Assembly (NCBI RefSeq): GCF_014269185.2
Contig: NZ_JABWRZ020000001.1
Coordinates: 149,001 to 213,000, forward strand
Reading direction: 5' to 3'
Source: Pseudomonas oryzicola
GTDB taxonomy: Bacteria > Pseudomonadota > Gammaproteobacteria > Pseudomonadales > Pseudomonadaceae
DNA: 64,000 nt
The translations under genes were made by a program, and so were the position numbers. Below are positions 9,583 to 21,701 of this stretch, one piece after another. Below the pieces are notes generated by a model. That model was not told the DNA's origin, made no database searches, and saw only the letters and a list, made by a program, of their open reading frames with translations. The stretch's first letter is position 1; each line of letters starts with the position of its first letter.

Positions 9583-10470
9583 TCACAGCTTGTTCAGCGG
9601 AATCTTCAGGTAGCTGACACCGTTCTCTTCCGGCGCGGGGAACTGGCCACTGCGCATGTTCACCTGCACCGACGGCAGGATCAGTACAGGCATATCAAGG
9701 GTCTTGTCGCGCGCTTCGCGCATGGCGACAAAGCTGTCCTCGTCGATGCCCTGATGGATGTGGATATTGCTGGCGCGTTGCTCGGCCACTGTGGTGACGT
9801 ATTGCATGTCGCGGCCACCGGGCAGGTAGTCATGGCACATGAACAGCAGAGTCTGATCGGGGAAGGCCAGCAGGCGGCGAATCGAGCGATACAGGGTGCG
9901 GGCATCGGCCCCAGGGAAGTCACAACGAGCGGTGCCATAGTCGGGCATGAACAGCGTATCGCCAACGAATACGGCGGTCTCGCCTGCGTCCTCGATCATG
10001 AAGCTCATGCACGCAGGGGTGTGCCCCGGGGTGTGCAAGGCGCGGGCATGCAGGTTGCCTATGCGAAACCCTTCTTCGTCCTCGAACAACACATCGAACT
10101 GGCTGCCATCGCGAGCAAAGCCAGGCTCGGCGTTGAACAACGCACCAAACACTTTCTGCACCTGGGTGATGTGTGCGCCGATGGCCGTGTGACCACCCAG
10201 CTTTTCCTTCAGATAAGCCGCTGCCGATAGATGGTCGGCGTGCACATGGGTTTCCAGTATCCATTGCACGCTGGCTTCAAGCTCGGCCACGCGCTGGACC
10301 AGGCGGTCTGCCGAAACCGTGCAGGAGCGTCCGGACTTCGGGTCGTAATCGAGCACACTGTCGATCAATGCGCACTGGCGCGTTTCACGGTCCATGACCA
10401 GGTAGCTGATGGTCGAGGTCGCCTGGTCATAGAAGGCGTCCACGTGCAGGTTGTTGCCGATGATCATCAC
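9583..10470 (-). CDS. Metallo-beta-lactamase-fold persulfide dioxygenase (ETHE1/Blh type)
   Basis: A 295-residue MBL-fold hydrolase of the persulfide dioxygenase / Blh group, which oxidises glutathione persulfide to sulfite. Metal ligands are visible as HVHADH (about residues 74-79), HTPGHTP near residue 150, FVGDTLF near residue 170 and a C-terminal CHDY. The start at 10470 has GGAG seven bases upstream; a second ATG follows immediately. First gene of the pdo-sqr-tauE operon, with a candidate sigma-54 promoter about 58-72 bases upstream. Glyoxalase II relatives share the fold, but the sulfur-gene context favours the persulfide role. Confidence 0.88.
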   Translation of the reverse strand: MMIIGNNLHVDAFYDQATSTISYLVMDRETRQCALIDSVLDYDPKSGRSCTVSADRLVQRVAELEASVQWILETHVHADHLSAAAYLKEKLGGHTAIGAHITQVQKVFGALFNAEPGFARDGSQFDVLFEDEEGFRIGNLHARALHTPGHTPACMSFMIEDAGETAVFVGDTLFMPDYGTARCDFPGADARTLYRSIRRLLAFPDQTLLFMCHDYLPGGRDMQYVTTVAEQRASNIHIHQGIDEDSFVAMREARDKTLDMPVLILPSVQVNMRSGQFPAPEENGVSYLKIPLNKL

Positions 10471-10527
10471 GTTTCTCCAAATTTTCCGCCCAGCCTTGTA
10501 CAGGCGTAGGCAGTGACAGGAGCTTTA

Positions 10528-10542
10528 TCAAGATACATGCCA
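10528..10542 (-). promoter_or_regulatory. Candidate sigma-54 (-24/-12) promoter for the pdo-sqr-tauE operon
   Basis: Reading the minus strand gives TGGCATGTATCTTGA, matching the RpoN consensus TGGCAC-N5-TTGC with the correct GG-to-(G)C spacing; the -12 dinucleotide is GA instead of GC. It lies about 58 bases upstream of the pdo ATG and the divergent gene encodes a sigma-54 activator, which makes the assignment reasonable. Confidence 0.5.
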
Positions 10543-10586
10543 GGCATTTTCCTGTTCGCGGGCCCATGAAAAACGGCAGGTTGCTG

Positions 10587-10636
10587 ACAACTGTTGTTGT
10601 ACTGGCAGCGCAAATTGGCAGTCGACTGTCAGCCAA
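10587..10636. promoter_or_regulatory. Pair of palindromes, candidate FisR upstream activator sites
   Basis: Two inverted repeats lie 45-110 bases upstream of the sigma-54-like promoter: ACAACTGTTGT (10587-10597) and TTGGC...GCCAA enclosing AGTCGACT (10615-10636). Enhancer sites for sigma-54 activators usually sit about 80-150 bases upstream of the promoter, so the position fits. Binding is inferred from position and symmetry only. Confidence 0.4.
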
Positions 10637-10691
10637 TGGCAGTGTTTGGCAGTCCTTGCTACCCTGCGTCGGTAACTCTACCGGTGTCCCC

Positions 10692-11984
10692 ATGCCTGAA
10701 GCCCATCCTCTCATCCTAGCCCTGGTTTCCTACCTCGAGCACGATGCCCTGCCAACCATCGTGCTGGACACCGACTACAACATCCTCGCTGCGAATGCCG
10801 CCTATCGCCGCCAGTTCGGCTACCACGACCAGGCACCGTTGGGTAAAAAGTGCCACAAGGTCTCGCATCACTATGCCGTGCCTTGTGATCAGGCAGGTGA
10901 GCATTGCCCGATGCGCAAGGCGTGGCACAGCAAGGTTCCAGAGCGGGTCTTGCATATTCATCACACGCCACGTGGCCCCGAACATGTGGATGTCGAGTTG
11001 CGTCCGATCCTGGATGAACAGGGCAGGGTGGTAGCCTTCGTCGAGCGCCTGGCCAGCATCACCCTGGCGTCGGCGCAGCCTCAGGAACAAGGGCTGGTAG
11101 GTCGCGCCCCTGCATTCAAGGCTGCCCTGTCCAGCCTGCAACGTGCAGCGCCAGCGCAGATTCCGGTATTGCTGCAAGGTGAGTCGGGTACCGGCAAGGA
11201 ATTGTTCGCCCGCGCGGTGCACATGGGCAGCCCCAGGGCCAACGGCCCGTTGGTAGTCGTCGACTGTACCGGCCTGACTGAGTCATTGTTCGAGAGCGAG
11301 TTGTTCGGCTACGAGAAGGGCGCATTCACGGGCGCCAACCAGCGCAAGATCGGCCTAGCTGAAGCGGCGCATGGCGGAACCCTGTTCCTCGATGAAATTG
11401 GCGAAGTGCCGCTGGCAATGCAGGTGAAGCTGCTACGCCTGATCGAGTCTGGCAGTTTTCGTCCGGTCGGCAGCCTGCGCACGGTGCATTCGGATTTCCG
11501 CCTGGTGTCGGCTACTCACAAACCGCTCAGGAAGATGGTTGCAGATGGCAGCTTCCGCGAAGACCTGTACTACCGCATCAGCGGCTTTCCGATCCGCCTG
11601 CCCGCATTACGCGAGCGGGTAGAAGATCTGCCTCTGCTCGCGCAGAGTCTGCTTCAACGCATGGCTGGCAAGCCGACACCCAGGCTGAGTGAGGATGCCG
11701 TACAGCAGCTTCGTCTGCATCCGTTCCCGGGCAATATCCGCGAGCTGCGCAATATCCTCGAACGGGCGCGGTTGTTTGCCGATGACGGGCTGATTCGGCC
11801 GGAGCATTTGCCGGAGGATATCGGGCCGGCTGCAGCGGTCTCCGGCGGCGGGCGGCGCAATCATCTGGGTGAGCTGGCGCAGGCGCTGGAACAGTTCAAG
11901 GGCTCGCGCAGTGAACTGGCTCGTCACTTGGGCTTGAGCGAGCGCACGCTATACCGCCGCTTGAAGGAGCTCGGCCTGAATTGA
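10692..11984 (+). CDS. fisR: FisR-like sigma-54-dependent activator with three-cysteine sulfur sensor
   Basis: A 430-residue enhancer-binding protein. The N-terminal PAS-like sensor domain (about residues 1-120) contains cysteines 54, 65 and 72 (KKCHKV, VPCDQ, EHCPM). The AAA+ domain has Walker [16 protein letters not shown], the sigma-54 contact loop GAFTGA and Walker [12 protein letters not shown]. The C-terminal Fis-type HTH is [25 protein letters not shown]. The start at 10692 (MPEAHPL) is preferred to an in-frame ATG 126 bases upstream because the extension covers the intergenic palindromes. The known FisR of Cupriavidus senses persulfide through three cysteines with the same spacing. 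Here it most likely activates the divergent pdo-sqr-tauE operon. Confidence 0.88.
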   Translation: MPEAHPLILALVSYLEHDALPTIVLDTDYNILAANAAYRRQFGYHDQAPLGKKCHKVSHHYAVPCDQAGEHCPMRKAWHSKVPERVLHIHHTPRGPEHVDVELRPILDEQGRVVAFVERLASITLASAQPQEQGLVGRAPAFKAALSSLQRAAPAQIPVLLQGESGTGKELFARAVHMGSPRANGPLVVVDCTGLTESLFESELFGYEKGAFTGANQRKIGLAEAAHGGTLFLDEIGEVPLAMQVKLLRLIESGSFRPVGSLRTVHSDFRLVSATHKPLRKMVADGSFREDLYYRISGFPIRLPALRERVEDLPLLAQSLLQRMAGKPTPRLSEDAVQQLRLHPFPGNIRELRNILERARLFADDGLIRPEHLPEDIGPAAAVSGGGRRNHLGELAQALEQFKGSRSELARHLGLSERTLYRRLKELGLN

Positions 11985-12156
11985 CGCTTTGCTGGTAGCG
12001 CCATCCGTCAGGTCGGCCACACGACCATCCACCTCCAGGCCTTCCGCAGCAGCTCGGCCACCGCTGGCCAAGGCAACGAGCAATGGCAATACCTGTACCT
12101 TTGTCACTGCCGGAACCGCTGATCAAAGCTACTTGAGACGCCCACTGAGTCGACAT
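11985..12156 (-). pseudogene. Decayed 5' fragment of a short-chain dehydrogenase gene
   Basis: An ATG at 12156 has a good GGAG six bases upstream and opens a frame reading VALISGSGSDKGTGIAIARCLG, the Rossmann N-terminus of an SDR (TGxxxGIG-like). The frame then turns to nonsense. The next frame reads EGLEVDGRVADLTD, matching the VADLTD loop normally found about 35 residues later. The middle has apparently been deleted with a frameshift, and the rest of the gene (about 180 residues) is missing where fisR ends. No intact product is possible. Confidence 0.7.
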
Positions 12157-12270
12157 GAAACGCTCCGGTTGAGGAAGTCATTCGCGTGAGAGTCTTTCAA
12201 GAAATCCGGATCATGCGCCCACCCGTGATCCAGGGCTGCGGAAGAGACCGGCTTGCCATAAAAATCCGGC

Positions 12271-12308
12271 AAAAAGAAAAGCCCGCGGTTGCGGGCTTTT
12301 CTTTTTAT
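12271..12308. terminator. Bidirectional terminator downstream of gyrB
   Basis: A strong hairpin AAAAGCCCGC-GGTT-GCGGGCTTTT flanked by A and T runs. It ends the leftward dnaA-dnaN-recF-gyrB transcript 11 bases after the gyrB stop and could also stop rightward transcription from fisR. Confidence 0.88.
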
Positions 12309-12318
12309 CTACACCTGA

Positions 12319-15847
<3,529 letters not shown>

Positions 15848-15862
15848 TTCGCCTGCTACGGG

Positions 15863-16966
15863 TTACAGGCGCATCGGCATGACAACGTAGGAAGAATCGT
15901 CGTTACCTGCTTCCTGCAGCAGCGCACTGCTGTTGGAGTCGGACAGGATGAGACGAACTTGCTCGGTAGTCATTACGCCCAGCACGTCCAGCAGGTAGCT
16001 GACGTTGAAGCCGATTTCCAGCGAGCTACCTTCGTAGTCCACGCTGATTTCTTCTTCAGCTTCTTCCTGCTCAGGGTTGTTGGCCTGGATTTTCAATTGG
16101 CCAGCTGCCAGCTGCAGGCGAATACCGCGGTACTTCTCGTTGGAAAGAATTGCAGTACGGCTAAACGCTTCGCGCAGCGCCTGGCGATCGCCGACCACAA
16201 GCTTGTCACCGCCTTTTGGCAGAACCCGCTCATAGTCCGGGAACTTGCCGTCCACCAGTTTGGAGGTGAAGGTGAATTCACCGGTGGTGGCACGGATGTG
16301 GTGCTGGCCCAGGACGATGCTGACCATACCTTCCGGGTCGGTGAGCAGGCGCGCCAGCTCGAGGATACCTTTACGCGGCACGATTACCTGATGGCGCTCG
16401 TCCTGCTCGATCGGCGCGCTCATGGAGCACAGCGCCAGGCGGTGGCCGTCGGTCGATACCGCGCGCAGGGTGTTGCGGGATACCTCCAGCAGCATGCCGT
16501 TGAGGTAGTAGCGCACATCCTGCTGAGCCATGGCGAAGCTGGTGCGTTCGATCAGGCGGCGCAGTTTGCTTTGTTCCAGGTTGCAGGTCAGCGAGCCCGG
16601 GCCTTCTTCGACGGTCGGGAAGTCGTTGGCTGGCAGGGTCGACAGGGTAAAGCGGCTGCGGCCGGCCTTGACCAACAGTTTCTGCTCGTCAACCTTGATA
16701 TCGATCAGGGCGTCGTTTGGCAGGCTTTTGCAAATGTCCATCAGCTTGCGAGCTGGAACAGTGATTTCGCCAGGCTCGGCTGGCTCTTCCAGTTGCACGC
16801 GGCCTACCAGTTCGACTTCCAGGTCGGTACCGGTCAACGACAGTTGCTGGCCTTGAACGACCAGCAATACGTTGGACAGCACCGGCAAGGTCTGACGGCG
16901 CTCGACGACACCGGCGACCAGTTGCAGGGGTTTCAACAGGGCTTCGCGTTGAATGGTGAAATGCAT
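15863..16966 (-). CDS. dnaN: DNA polymerase III beta sliding clamp
   Basis: A 367-residue beta clamp that tethers DNA polymerases to DNA as a ring dimer. The N-terminus MHFTIQREALLKPLQLVAGVVERRQTLPVLSN and the C-terminal VMPMRL are textbook DnaN. The length matches the three-domain clamp. It lies between dnaA (40 bases upstream) and recF (15 bases downstream) and is co-transcribed with them on the minus strand. Confidence 0.98.
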   Translation of the reverse strand: MHFTIQREALLKPLQLVAGVVERRQTLPVLSNVLLVVQGQQLSLTGTDLEVELVGRVQLEEPAEPGEITVPARKLMDICKSLPNDALIDIKVDEQKLLVKAGRSRFTLSTLPANDFPTVEEGPGSLTCNLEQSKLRRLIERTSFAMAQQDVRYYLNGMLLEVSRNTLRAVSTDGHRLALCSMSAPIEQDERHQVIVPRKGILELARLLTDPEGMVSIVLGQHHIRATTGEFTFTSKLVDGKFPDYERVLPKGGDKLVVGDRQALREAFSRTAILSNEKYRGIRLQLAAGQLKIQANNPEQEEAEEEISVDYEGSSLEIGFNVSYLLDVLGVMTTEQVRLILSDSNSSALLQEAGNDDSSYVVMPMRL

Positions 16967-17006
16967 GGTCTAGTCCCTTGCCTTCAATTAGCTGCGCAGA
17001 CGGCCA

Positions 17007-18545
17007 TCAGGTCGTCAGCGTCCGCAGCAGGTTCTTGTAGTCCTCGCGGATGTCCGCGTCGGATTCCTTCAGTTCATTGATCTTGCGACAGGCGTGCAGC
17101 ACAGTCGTATGGTCGCGACCACCGAACATGTCGCCGATTTCGGGCAGACTGTGGTTGGTCAGCTCTTTGGACAATGCCATGGCTACCTGGCGCGGACGCG
17201 CGACAGAACGCGAACGCCGTTTGGACAACAGATCGGAGATCTTGATCTTGTAGTACTCGGCGACAGTACGCTGAATGTTATCCACACTGACCAGCTTGTC
17301 TTGCAGCGCCAGCAGATCCTTTAGCGACTCACGGATCAACTCGATGGTGATGTCGCGGCCCATGAAGTGCGAGTGAGCGATCACCCGTTTCAACGCGCCT
17401 TCCAGTTCACGGACGTTGGAGCGGATACGCTGGGCAATGAAGAACGCGGCGTCATGCGGCAACTCGACCTTGGCCTGGTCGGCTTTCTTCATCAGGATCG
17501 CCACGCGGGTTTCCAGCTCGGGTGGCTCGACTGCCACCGTCAGGCCCCAACCAAAGCGCGACTTCAGGCGTTCTTCCAGGCCTTCGATCTCCTTGGGGTA
17601 GCGGTCAGAGGTAAGAATGACCTGCTGACCGCCCTCGAGCAGAGCGTTGAAGGTGTGGAAAAACTCTTCCTGCGAGCGCTCCTTCCGGGCAAAGAACTGG
17701 ATATCGTCGATCAGCAATGCATCCACCGAACGGTAGAAGCGCTTGAATTCGTTGATGGCATTGAGCTGCAGCGCCTTGACCATATCCGCGACGAAACGCT
17801 CCGAATGCAGGTACACGACCTTGGCGTTCGGGTTCTTTTTCAGCAGGTGGTTACCCACAGCATGCATGAGGTGGGTCTTACCCAAGCCCACGCCCCCATA
17901 AAGGAAGAGCGGGTTGTAGCCATGCTTGGGGTTGTCGGCCACCTGCCAGGCAGCAGCTCGCGCCAGCTGGTTCGACTTACCTTCGACGAACGTGTCGAAG
18001 GTAAAGGTGCGATTCAGGTAGCTGGTGTGCTTGAGCGCGCCTTCGACCTGCACGGTACGTTGTTCGGTCCGGGCGCTGGCGGCTGACTGCGCAGCCGGTT
18101 CGGCCATGGAATCGAAGCTGTCACGCAAGGACGGCTCGGCCAACTCATCGACCAGCACAGGCTCAGACGCTGCCACTGCAACCGGTTCGACCGCTGCCGG
18201 CACTGCCTTCTGGGTCTGGCTCTGTGCCTGGGTATTGGCCAGCGATGCAGCCACCGCAGCACTGACTGGCGCGTTGGGTGCAGCACGTGGTGCCGAGCTG
18301 CGCCGGCTACCGATCAACAAGGAAAGGGCAGGCGCAATGCCACTGCCGTTCTCGCCCAACAGTTCGAGCAAGCGCCCCAGGTACTTTTCATTGACCCAAT
18401 CGAGAACGAAACGGTTAGGCGCATAGACGCGCAACTCGTCGCCTTCGGCTTCGACCTGTAGCGGACGGATCCAGGTGTTGAATTGCTGGGCAGGCAGTTC
18501 ATCGCGCAGAAGCTCCACGCACTGCTGCCAAAGTTCCACTGACAC
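17007..18545 (-). CDS. dnaA: Chromosomal replication initiator DnaA
   Basis: A 512-residue AAA+ initiator that binds DnaA boxes and melts oriC. Domain I begins [21 protein letters not shown] long, low-complexity Ala/Ser/Val/Gln-rich domain II spans roughly residues 95-170. Domain III has Walker [17 protein letters not shown] and Walker [11 protein letters not shown]. Domain IV carries the DNA-binding signature [15 protein letters not shown]. The start codon is GTG. It is divergent from rpmH across oriC and heads the dnaA-dnaN-recF-gyrB operon. DnaA boxes upstream of its start imply autoregulation. Confidence 0.98.
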   Translation of the reverse strand: MSVELWQQCVELLRDELPAQQFNTWIRPLQVEAEGDELRVYAPNRFVLDWVNEKYLGRLLELLGENGSGIAPALSLLIGSRRSSAPRAAPNAPVSAAVAASLANTQAQSQTQKAVPAAVEPVAVAASEPVLVDELAEPSLRDSFDSMAEPAAQSAASARTEQRTVQVEGALKHTSYLNRTFTFDTFVEGKSNQLARAAAWQVADNPKHGYNPLFLYGGVGLGKTHLMHAVGNHLLKKNPNAKVVYLHSERFVADMVKALQLNAINEFKRFYRSVDALLIDDIQFFARKERSQEEFFHTFNALLEGGQQVILTSDRYPKEIEGLEERLKSRFGWGLTVAVEPPELETRVAILMKKADQAKVELPHDAAFFIAQRIRSNVRELEGALKRVIAHSHFMGRDITIELIRESLKDLLALQDKLVSVDNIQRTVAEYYKIKISDLLSKRRSRSVARPRQVAMALSKELTNHSLPEIGDMFGGRDHTTVLHACRKINELKESDADIREDYKNLLRTLTT

Positions 18546-19045
18546 GGATTTCCCCTGAGTTTGAAAGCCGGATGAGGCAAAAACAAACCGCCATTGTACC
18601 GGTCGGGCGCCCAGTTATCCACATGTGGACACGTTAGGAGCCATGACAAAACAGCCATTTATCGACCAAAACGGCTTTACCCGAGTGTGAATAAGCCCTG
18701 TGGATAACCAACCTTGGAGGCTATGCACAACCCTGGGTCTTGCCCTGTTGATAACTCGCCTGTGGAAAAGTTTGCATTTCATCCACAGCTTTCGACCACG
18801 AAAAAAACAAGCGCAGCACCGGTTGGAAACACAGTTGTGAAACGCTGCGTACCTTGATTTTATTGGGCTAGCTATGGTTACCCACAGAAGCTTATCCACC
18901 TAAGATCTATAAGTTCTTCAGAAAAGCTTTTTATATGTCTCTTCTTTTTTTCATGTTGTCCCCAATGTCGCTGTCCGATCAAGCGGCTTGGCGATGCCCG
19001 AGTGAGCCACCGTCCATCACACGCTCTATATGGAAAGGCTGGTTG
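18546..19045. other. oriC: Chromosomal origin of replication region (oriC) between dnaA and rpmH
   Basis: A 590-bp gene-free gap holding a cluster of DnaA boxes: perfect TTATCCACA at 18615-18623, its complement TGTGGATAA at 18699-18707, and near matches TGTGAATAA (18686-18694), TGTTGATAA (18746-18754), TTACCCACA (18878-18886) and TTATCCACC (18892-18900). An A/T-rich stretch about 18905-18955 beside the right-hand boxes is a candidate unwinding element. Position between dnaA and rpmH matches the well-described Pseudomonas oriC. The rpmH promoter occupies the right end. Confidence 0.9.
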
Positions 19046-19049
19046 GAAA

Positions 19050-19078
19050 TTGACCTATGGGCTTGCTTTCTCTAGAAT
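19050..19078 (+). promoter_or_regulatory. Sigma-70 promoter of rpmH-rnpA
   Basis: TTGACC (19050-19055) and TAGAAT (19073-19078) are separated by exactly 17 bases, about 60 bases upstream of the rpmH ATG. Near-consensus, as expected for a ribosomal protein gene. Confidence 0.75.
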
Positions 19079-19138
19079 CGCCGGTCTCTTAAAAAGGGGG
19101 CCATCCCGGCCCGTCGTCGACAAACCAGGTAACACGCC

Positions 19139-19273
19139 ATGAAACGTACTTTCCAACCAAGCACCATCAAGCGCGCGCGCACCCACGGCTTCCGTGCCCG
19201 TATGGCTACCAAGAACGGCCGCGCTGTTCTGTCGCGTCGTCGTGCCAAAGGCCGTAAGCGTCTGGCCATTTGA
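19139..19273 (+). CDS. rpmH: 50S ribosomal protein L34
   Basis: A 44-residue, Arg/Lys-rich protein of the large ribosomal subunit, reading [18 protein letters not shown] at the N-terminus and ending GRKRLAI. This is essentially the invariant L34 sequence. The ATG at 19139 follows ACCAGGTAAC, a weak Shine-Dalgarno. It is the first gene of the rpmH-rnpA-yidD-yidC-mnmE run and divergent from dnaA across oriC. Confidence 0.98.
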   Translation: MKRTFQPSTIKRARTHGFRARMATKNGRAVLSRRRAKGRKRLAI

Positions 19274-19286
19274 TTTTTCGGCACAG

Positions 19287-19691
19287 GTGGTGAGTCAGGA
19301 CTTCAGTCGGGAAAAGCGACTGCTTACACCCCGGCATTTCAAAGCGGTCTTCGACTCCCCAACCGGCAAGGTTCCAGGGAAAAACCTGCTGATCCTTGCT
19401 CGCGAGAACGGCCTCGATCACCCACGCCTAGGCCTGGTAATCGGAAAGAAGAGCGTCAAGCTCGCCGTTCAACGCAACCGCCTCAAGCGCTTGATGCGCG
19501 ATTCCTTTCGTCTGAACCAGCATTTGCTTGCCGGGCTGGACATCGTGATCGTCGCGCGCAAGGGATTGGGTGAGATAGAAAACCCGGAATTGCACCAACA
19601 CTTTGGCAAACTCTGGAAACGCCTGGCGCGCAGCCGGCCCGCTCCAGCAGTTACCGCCGATTCCGCAGGGGTAGACAGCCAAGATGCGTAA
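19287..19691 (+). CDS. rnpA: Ribonuclease P protein component
   Basis: A 134-residue basic protein that binds the RNase P RNA and assists tRNA 5' maturation. The family signature is [18 protein letters not shown], the RNR motif, near the middle; the N-terminus [21 protein letters not shown] is typical of Pseudomonas. Two tandem GTG codons (19287 and 19290) are the possible starts, and I took the first. It begins 13 bases after rpmH and overlaps yidD by 8 bases, implying coupled translation. Confidence 0.96.
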   Translation: MVSQDFSREKRLLTPRHFKAVFDSPTGKVPGKNLLILARENGLDHPRLGLVIGKKSVKLAVQRNRLKRLMRDSFRLNQHLLAGLDIVIVARKGLGEIENPELHQHFGKLWKRLARSRPAPAVTADSAGVDSQDA

Positions 19692-19929
19692 ACTGGCCCT
19701 CGTTCCGATCCAGTTTTACCGTTACGCCATTAGTCCTCTGATGGCCAGTCACTGTCGTTTCTTCCCCAGTTGCTCCTGTTACGCTTATGAAGCCATTGAA
19801 AACCACGGCCTCTGGCGTGGTGGGTGGCTAGCCGTTCGTCGCCTGGGGCGTTGTCATCCGTGGAACGACGGCGGTTTCGATCCCGTTCCTCCCGCTCCTT
19901 CCTCCCGAACTTCTTCGATAGCCGAGTAA
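19684..19929 (+). CDS. yidD: Membrane protein insertion efficiency factor YidD
   Basis: An 81-residue small protein of the YidD family (formerly DUF37) that helps YidC-dependent insertion of inner-membrane proteins. The family core is visible as [20 protein letters not shown], followed by [15 protein letters not shown] and then [13 protein letters not shown]. It overlaps the end of rnpA and ends 2 bases before yidC, the conserved rpmH-rnpA-yidD-yidC arrangement. Confidence 0.95.
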   Translation: MRKLALVPIQFYRYAISPLMASHCRFFPSCSCYAYEAIENHGLWRGGWLAVRRLGRCHPWNDGGFDPVPPAPSSRTSSIAE

Positions 19930-19931
19930 TC

Positions 19932-21614
19932 ATGGATATTAAACGCACGATCCTGATCGTCGCCCTGGCAATCGTGTCCTACGTCATGGTCCTCAAGTGG
20001 AACCAGGACTACGGCCAGGCTGCCCTGCCGACTCAGAATACTGCTGCCAGCACTGTTGCCCCGGGCCTGCCGGATGGCGTACCGGCCGGTAACGCCGGCG
20101 CCAGCGCCGATGTGCCGAGCGCCAATGCCGAAACCAGCGCTGCCGAACTGGCACCGGTCGCGGTCAGCAAGGACCTGATCCGGGTCAAGACCGATGTACT
20201 GGACCTGGCTATCGATCCGGTCGGTGGTGACATCGTCCAGCTGAACCTGCCGAAGTTCCCACGTCGCCAGGACCACCCGGAGATTCCGTTCCAGCTGTTC
20301 GATAACGGTGGCGAGCGTGTCTACCTGGCACAAAGCGGCCTGACCGGTGTCAACGGCCCGGACGCCCGCCCAACCGGCCGCCCGCTGTACGCTGCCGATC
20401 AGAAGGGTTACCAGCTGGCTGATGGCCAGGACCAACTGGTGGTCGACCTGAAGTTCAGCGACAACGGTGTCAACTACATCAAGCGCTTCAGCTTCAAGCG
20501 TGGCGAGTATGACCTGACCGTCACCTACCTGATCGACAACCAGAGTGGTCAGGCCTGGAGCGGCAACATGTTTGCCCAGCTCAAGCGTGATGCCAGCTCC
20601 GACCCGTCGTCGAGTACTGCAACCGGCACCGCGACCTACCTGGGCGCCGCCTTGTGGACAGCTTCCGAGCCTTACAAAAAGGTCTCGATGAAGGACATCG
20701 ACAAAGGTAGTTTGAAAGAAAATGTGTCCGGCGGCTGGGTCGCTTGGCTGCAGCACTACTTTGTGACCGCCTGGATTCCGGCCAAGTCGGACAGCAATGT
20801 TGTCCAGACCCGCAAGGACAGCCAGGGCAACTACATCATCGGCTACACCGGCCCGGCCATCAGCGTACCTGCTGGCGGCAAGGTCGAAACCAGCGCGATG
20901 CTGTACGCCGGCCCGAAGATCCAGTCCAAGCTGAAGGAGTTGTCCCCAGGCCTGGAACTGACCGTCGACTATGGCTTCCTGTGGTTCATTGCCCAGCCGA
21001 TTTTCTGGCTGCTGCAACATATCCACAGCCTGCTGGGTAACTGGGGCTGGTCGATCATCGTCCTGACCATGCTCATCAAGGGTCTGTTCTTCCCGCTCTC
21101 GGCTGCCAGCTACCGTTCGATGGCGCGCATGCGTGCCGTTGCACCGAAGCTTGCTGCGCTCAAGGAACGCTTCGGTGATGATCGCCAGAAGATGTCCCAG
21201 GCGATGATGGAGCTGTACAAGAAAGAGAAGATCAACCCGCTGGGCGGCTGCCTGCCGATCCTGGTACAGATGCCGGTGTTCCTGGCCCTGTACTGGGTAC
21301 TGCTGGAAAGCGTGGAAATGCGCCAGGCCCCGTGGATGCTGTGGATTACCGACCTGTCGATCAAGGATCCGTTCTTCATCCTGCCGATCATCATGGGCGC
21401 CACCATGTTCATCCAGCAGCGCCTGAACCCGACCCCACCGGATCCGATGCAGGCCAAGGTGATGAAAATGATGCCGATCATCTTCACCTTCTTCTTCCTG
21501 TGGTTCCCGGCTGGTCTGGTGCTGTACTGGGTTGTGAACAACTGCTTGTCGATTGCACAGCAGTGGTACATCACCCGCAGCATCGAAGCAGCTACCAAAA
21601 AAGCTGCTGCTTGA
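19932..21614 (+). CDS. yidC: Membrane protein insertase YidC
   Basis: A 560-residue Oxa1/YidC insertase. N-terminal TM1 (MDIKRTILIVALAIVSYVMV) is followed by an Ala/Pro-rich linker and the large periplasmic P1 domain (to about residue 340). The conserved membrane core includes AASYRSMARMRAVAPKL and PLGGCLPILVQMPVFLALYW. It inserts and folds inner-membrane proteins, including Fo subunits a and c encoded downstream in this window. The start at 19932 was chosen over an upstream ATG in the same frame because it begins with the known TM1. A terminator lies 26 bases after the stop. Confidence 0.97.
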   Translation: MDIKRTILIVALAIVSYVMVLKWNQDYGQAALPTQNTAASTVAPGLPDGVPAGNAGASADVPSANAETSAAELAPVAVSKDLIRVKTDVLDLAIDPVGGDIVQLNLPKFPRRQDHPEIPFQLFDNGGERVYLAQSGLTGVNGPDARPTGRPLYAADQKGYQLADGQDQLVVDLKFSDNGVNYIKRFSFKRGEYDLTVTYLIDNQSGQAWSGNMFAQLKRDASSDPSSSTATGTATYLGAALWTASEPYKKVSMKDIDKGSLKENVSGGWVAWLQHYFVTAWIPAKSDSNVVQTRKDSQGNYIIGYTGPAISVPAGGKVETSAMLYAGPKIQSKLKELSPGLELTVDYGFLWFIAQPIFWLLQHIHSLLGNWGWSIIVLTMLIKGLFFPLSAASYRSMARMRAVAPKLAALKERFGDDRQKMSQAMMELYKKEKINPLGGCLPILVQMPVFLALYWVLLESVEMRQAPWMLWITDLSIKDPFFILPIIMGATMFIQQRLNPTPPDPMQAKVMKMMPIIFTFFFLWFPAGLVLYWVVNNCLSIAQQWYITRSIEAATKKAAA

Positions 21615-21639
21615 CAGGCTATTGCGCTAGCCTGTGAAT

Positions 21640-21667
21640 AAAAAACGCCCCCTAGTGGGGCGTTTTT
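21640..21667. terminator. Terminator between yidC and mnmE
   Basis: Hairpin AAAAACGCCCC-CTAGT-GGGGCGTTTTT with A and T tails. It separates the rpmH-yidC transcription unit from mnmE; some readthrough is likely as mnmE starts only 35 bases later. Confidence 0.85.
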
Positions 21668-21701
21668 GCTATCTGTCGTTTTGTCGTAGAGGCTTTCGAG
21701 C

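Noticed and set aside
8668..10230. A 520-codon plus-strand frame opposite sqr and pdo
   Set aside because: Antisense shadow of two well-supported genes; the translation is His/Gln/Gly-rich without motifs.
10645..10660. TTGGCAGTCCTTGCT as a sigma-54 promoter for fisR
   Set aside because: GG-to-GC spacing is two bases too short for RpoN promoters.
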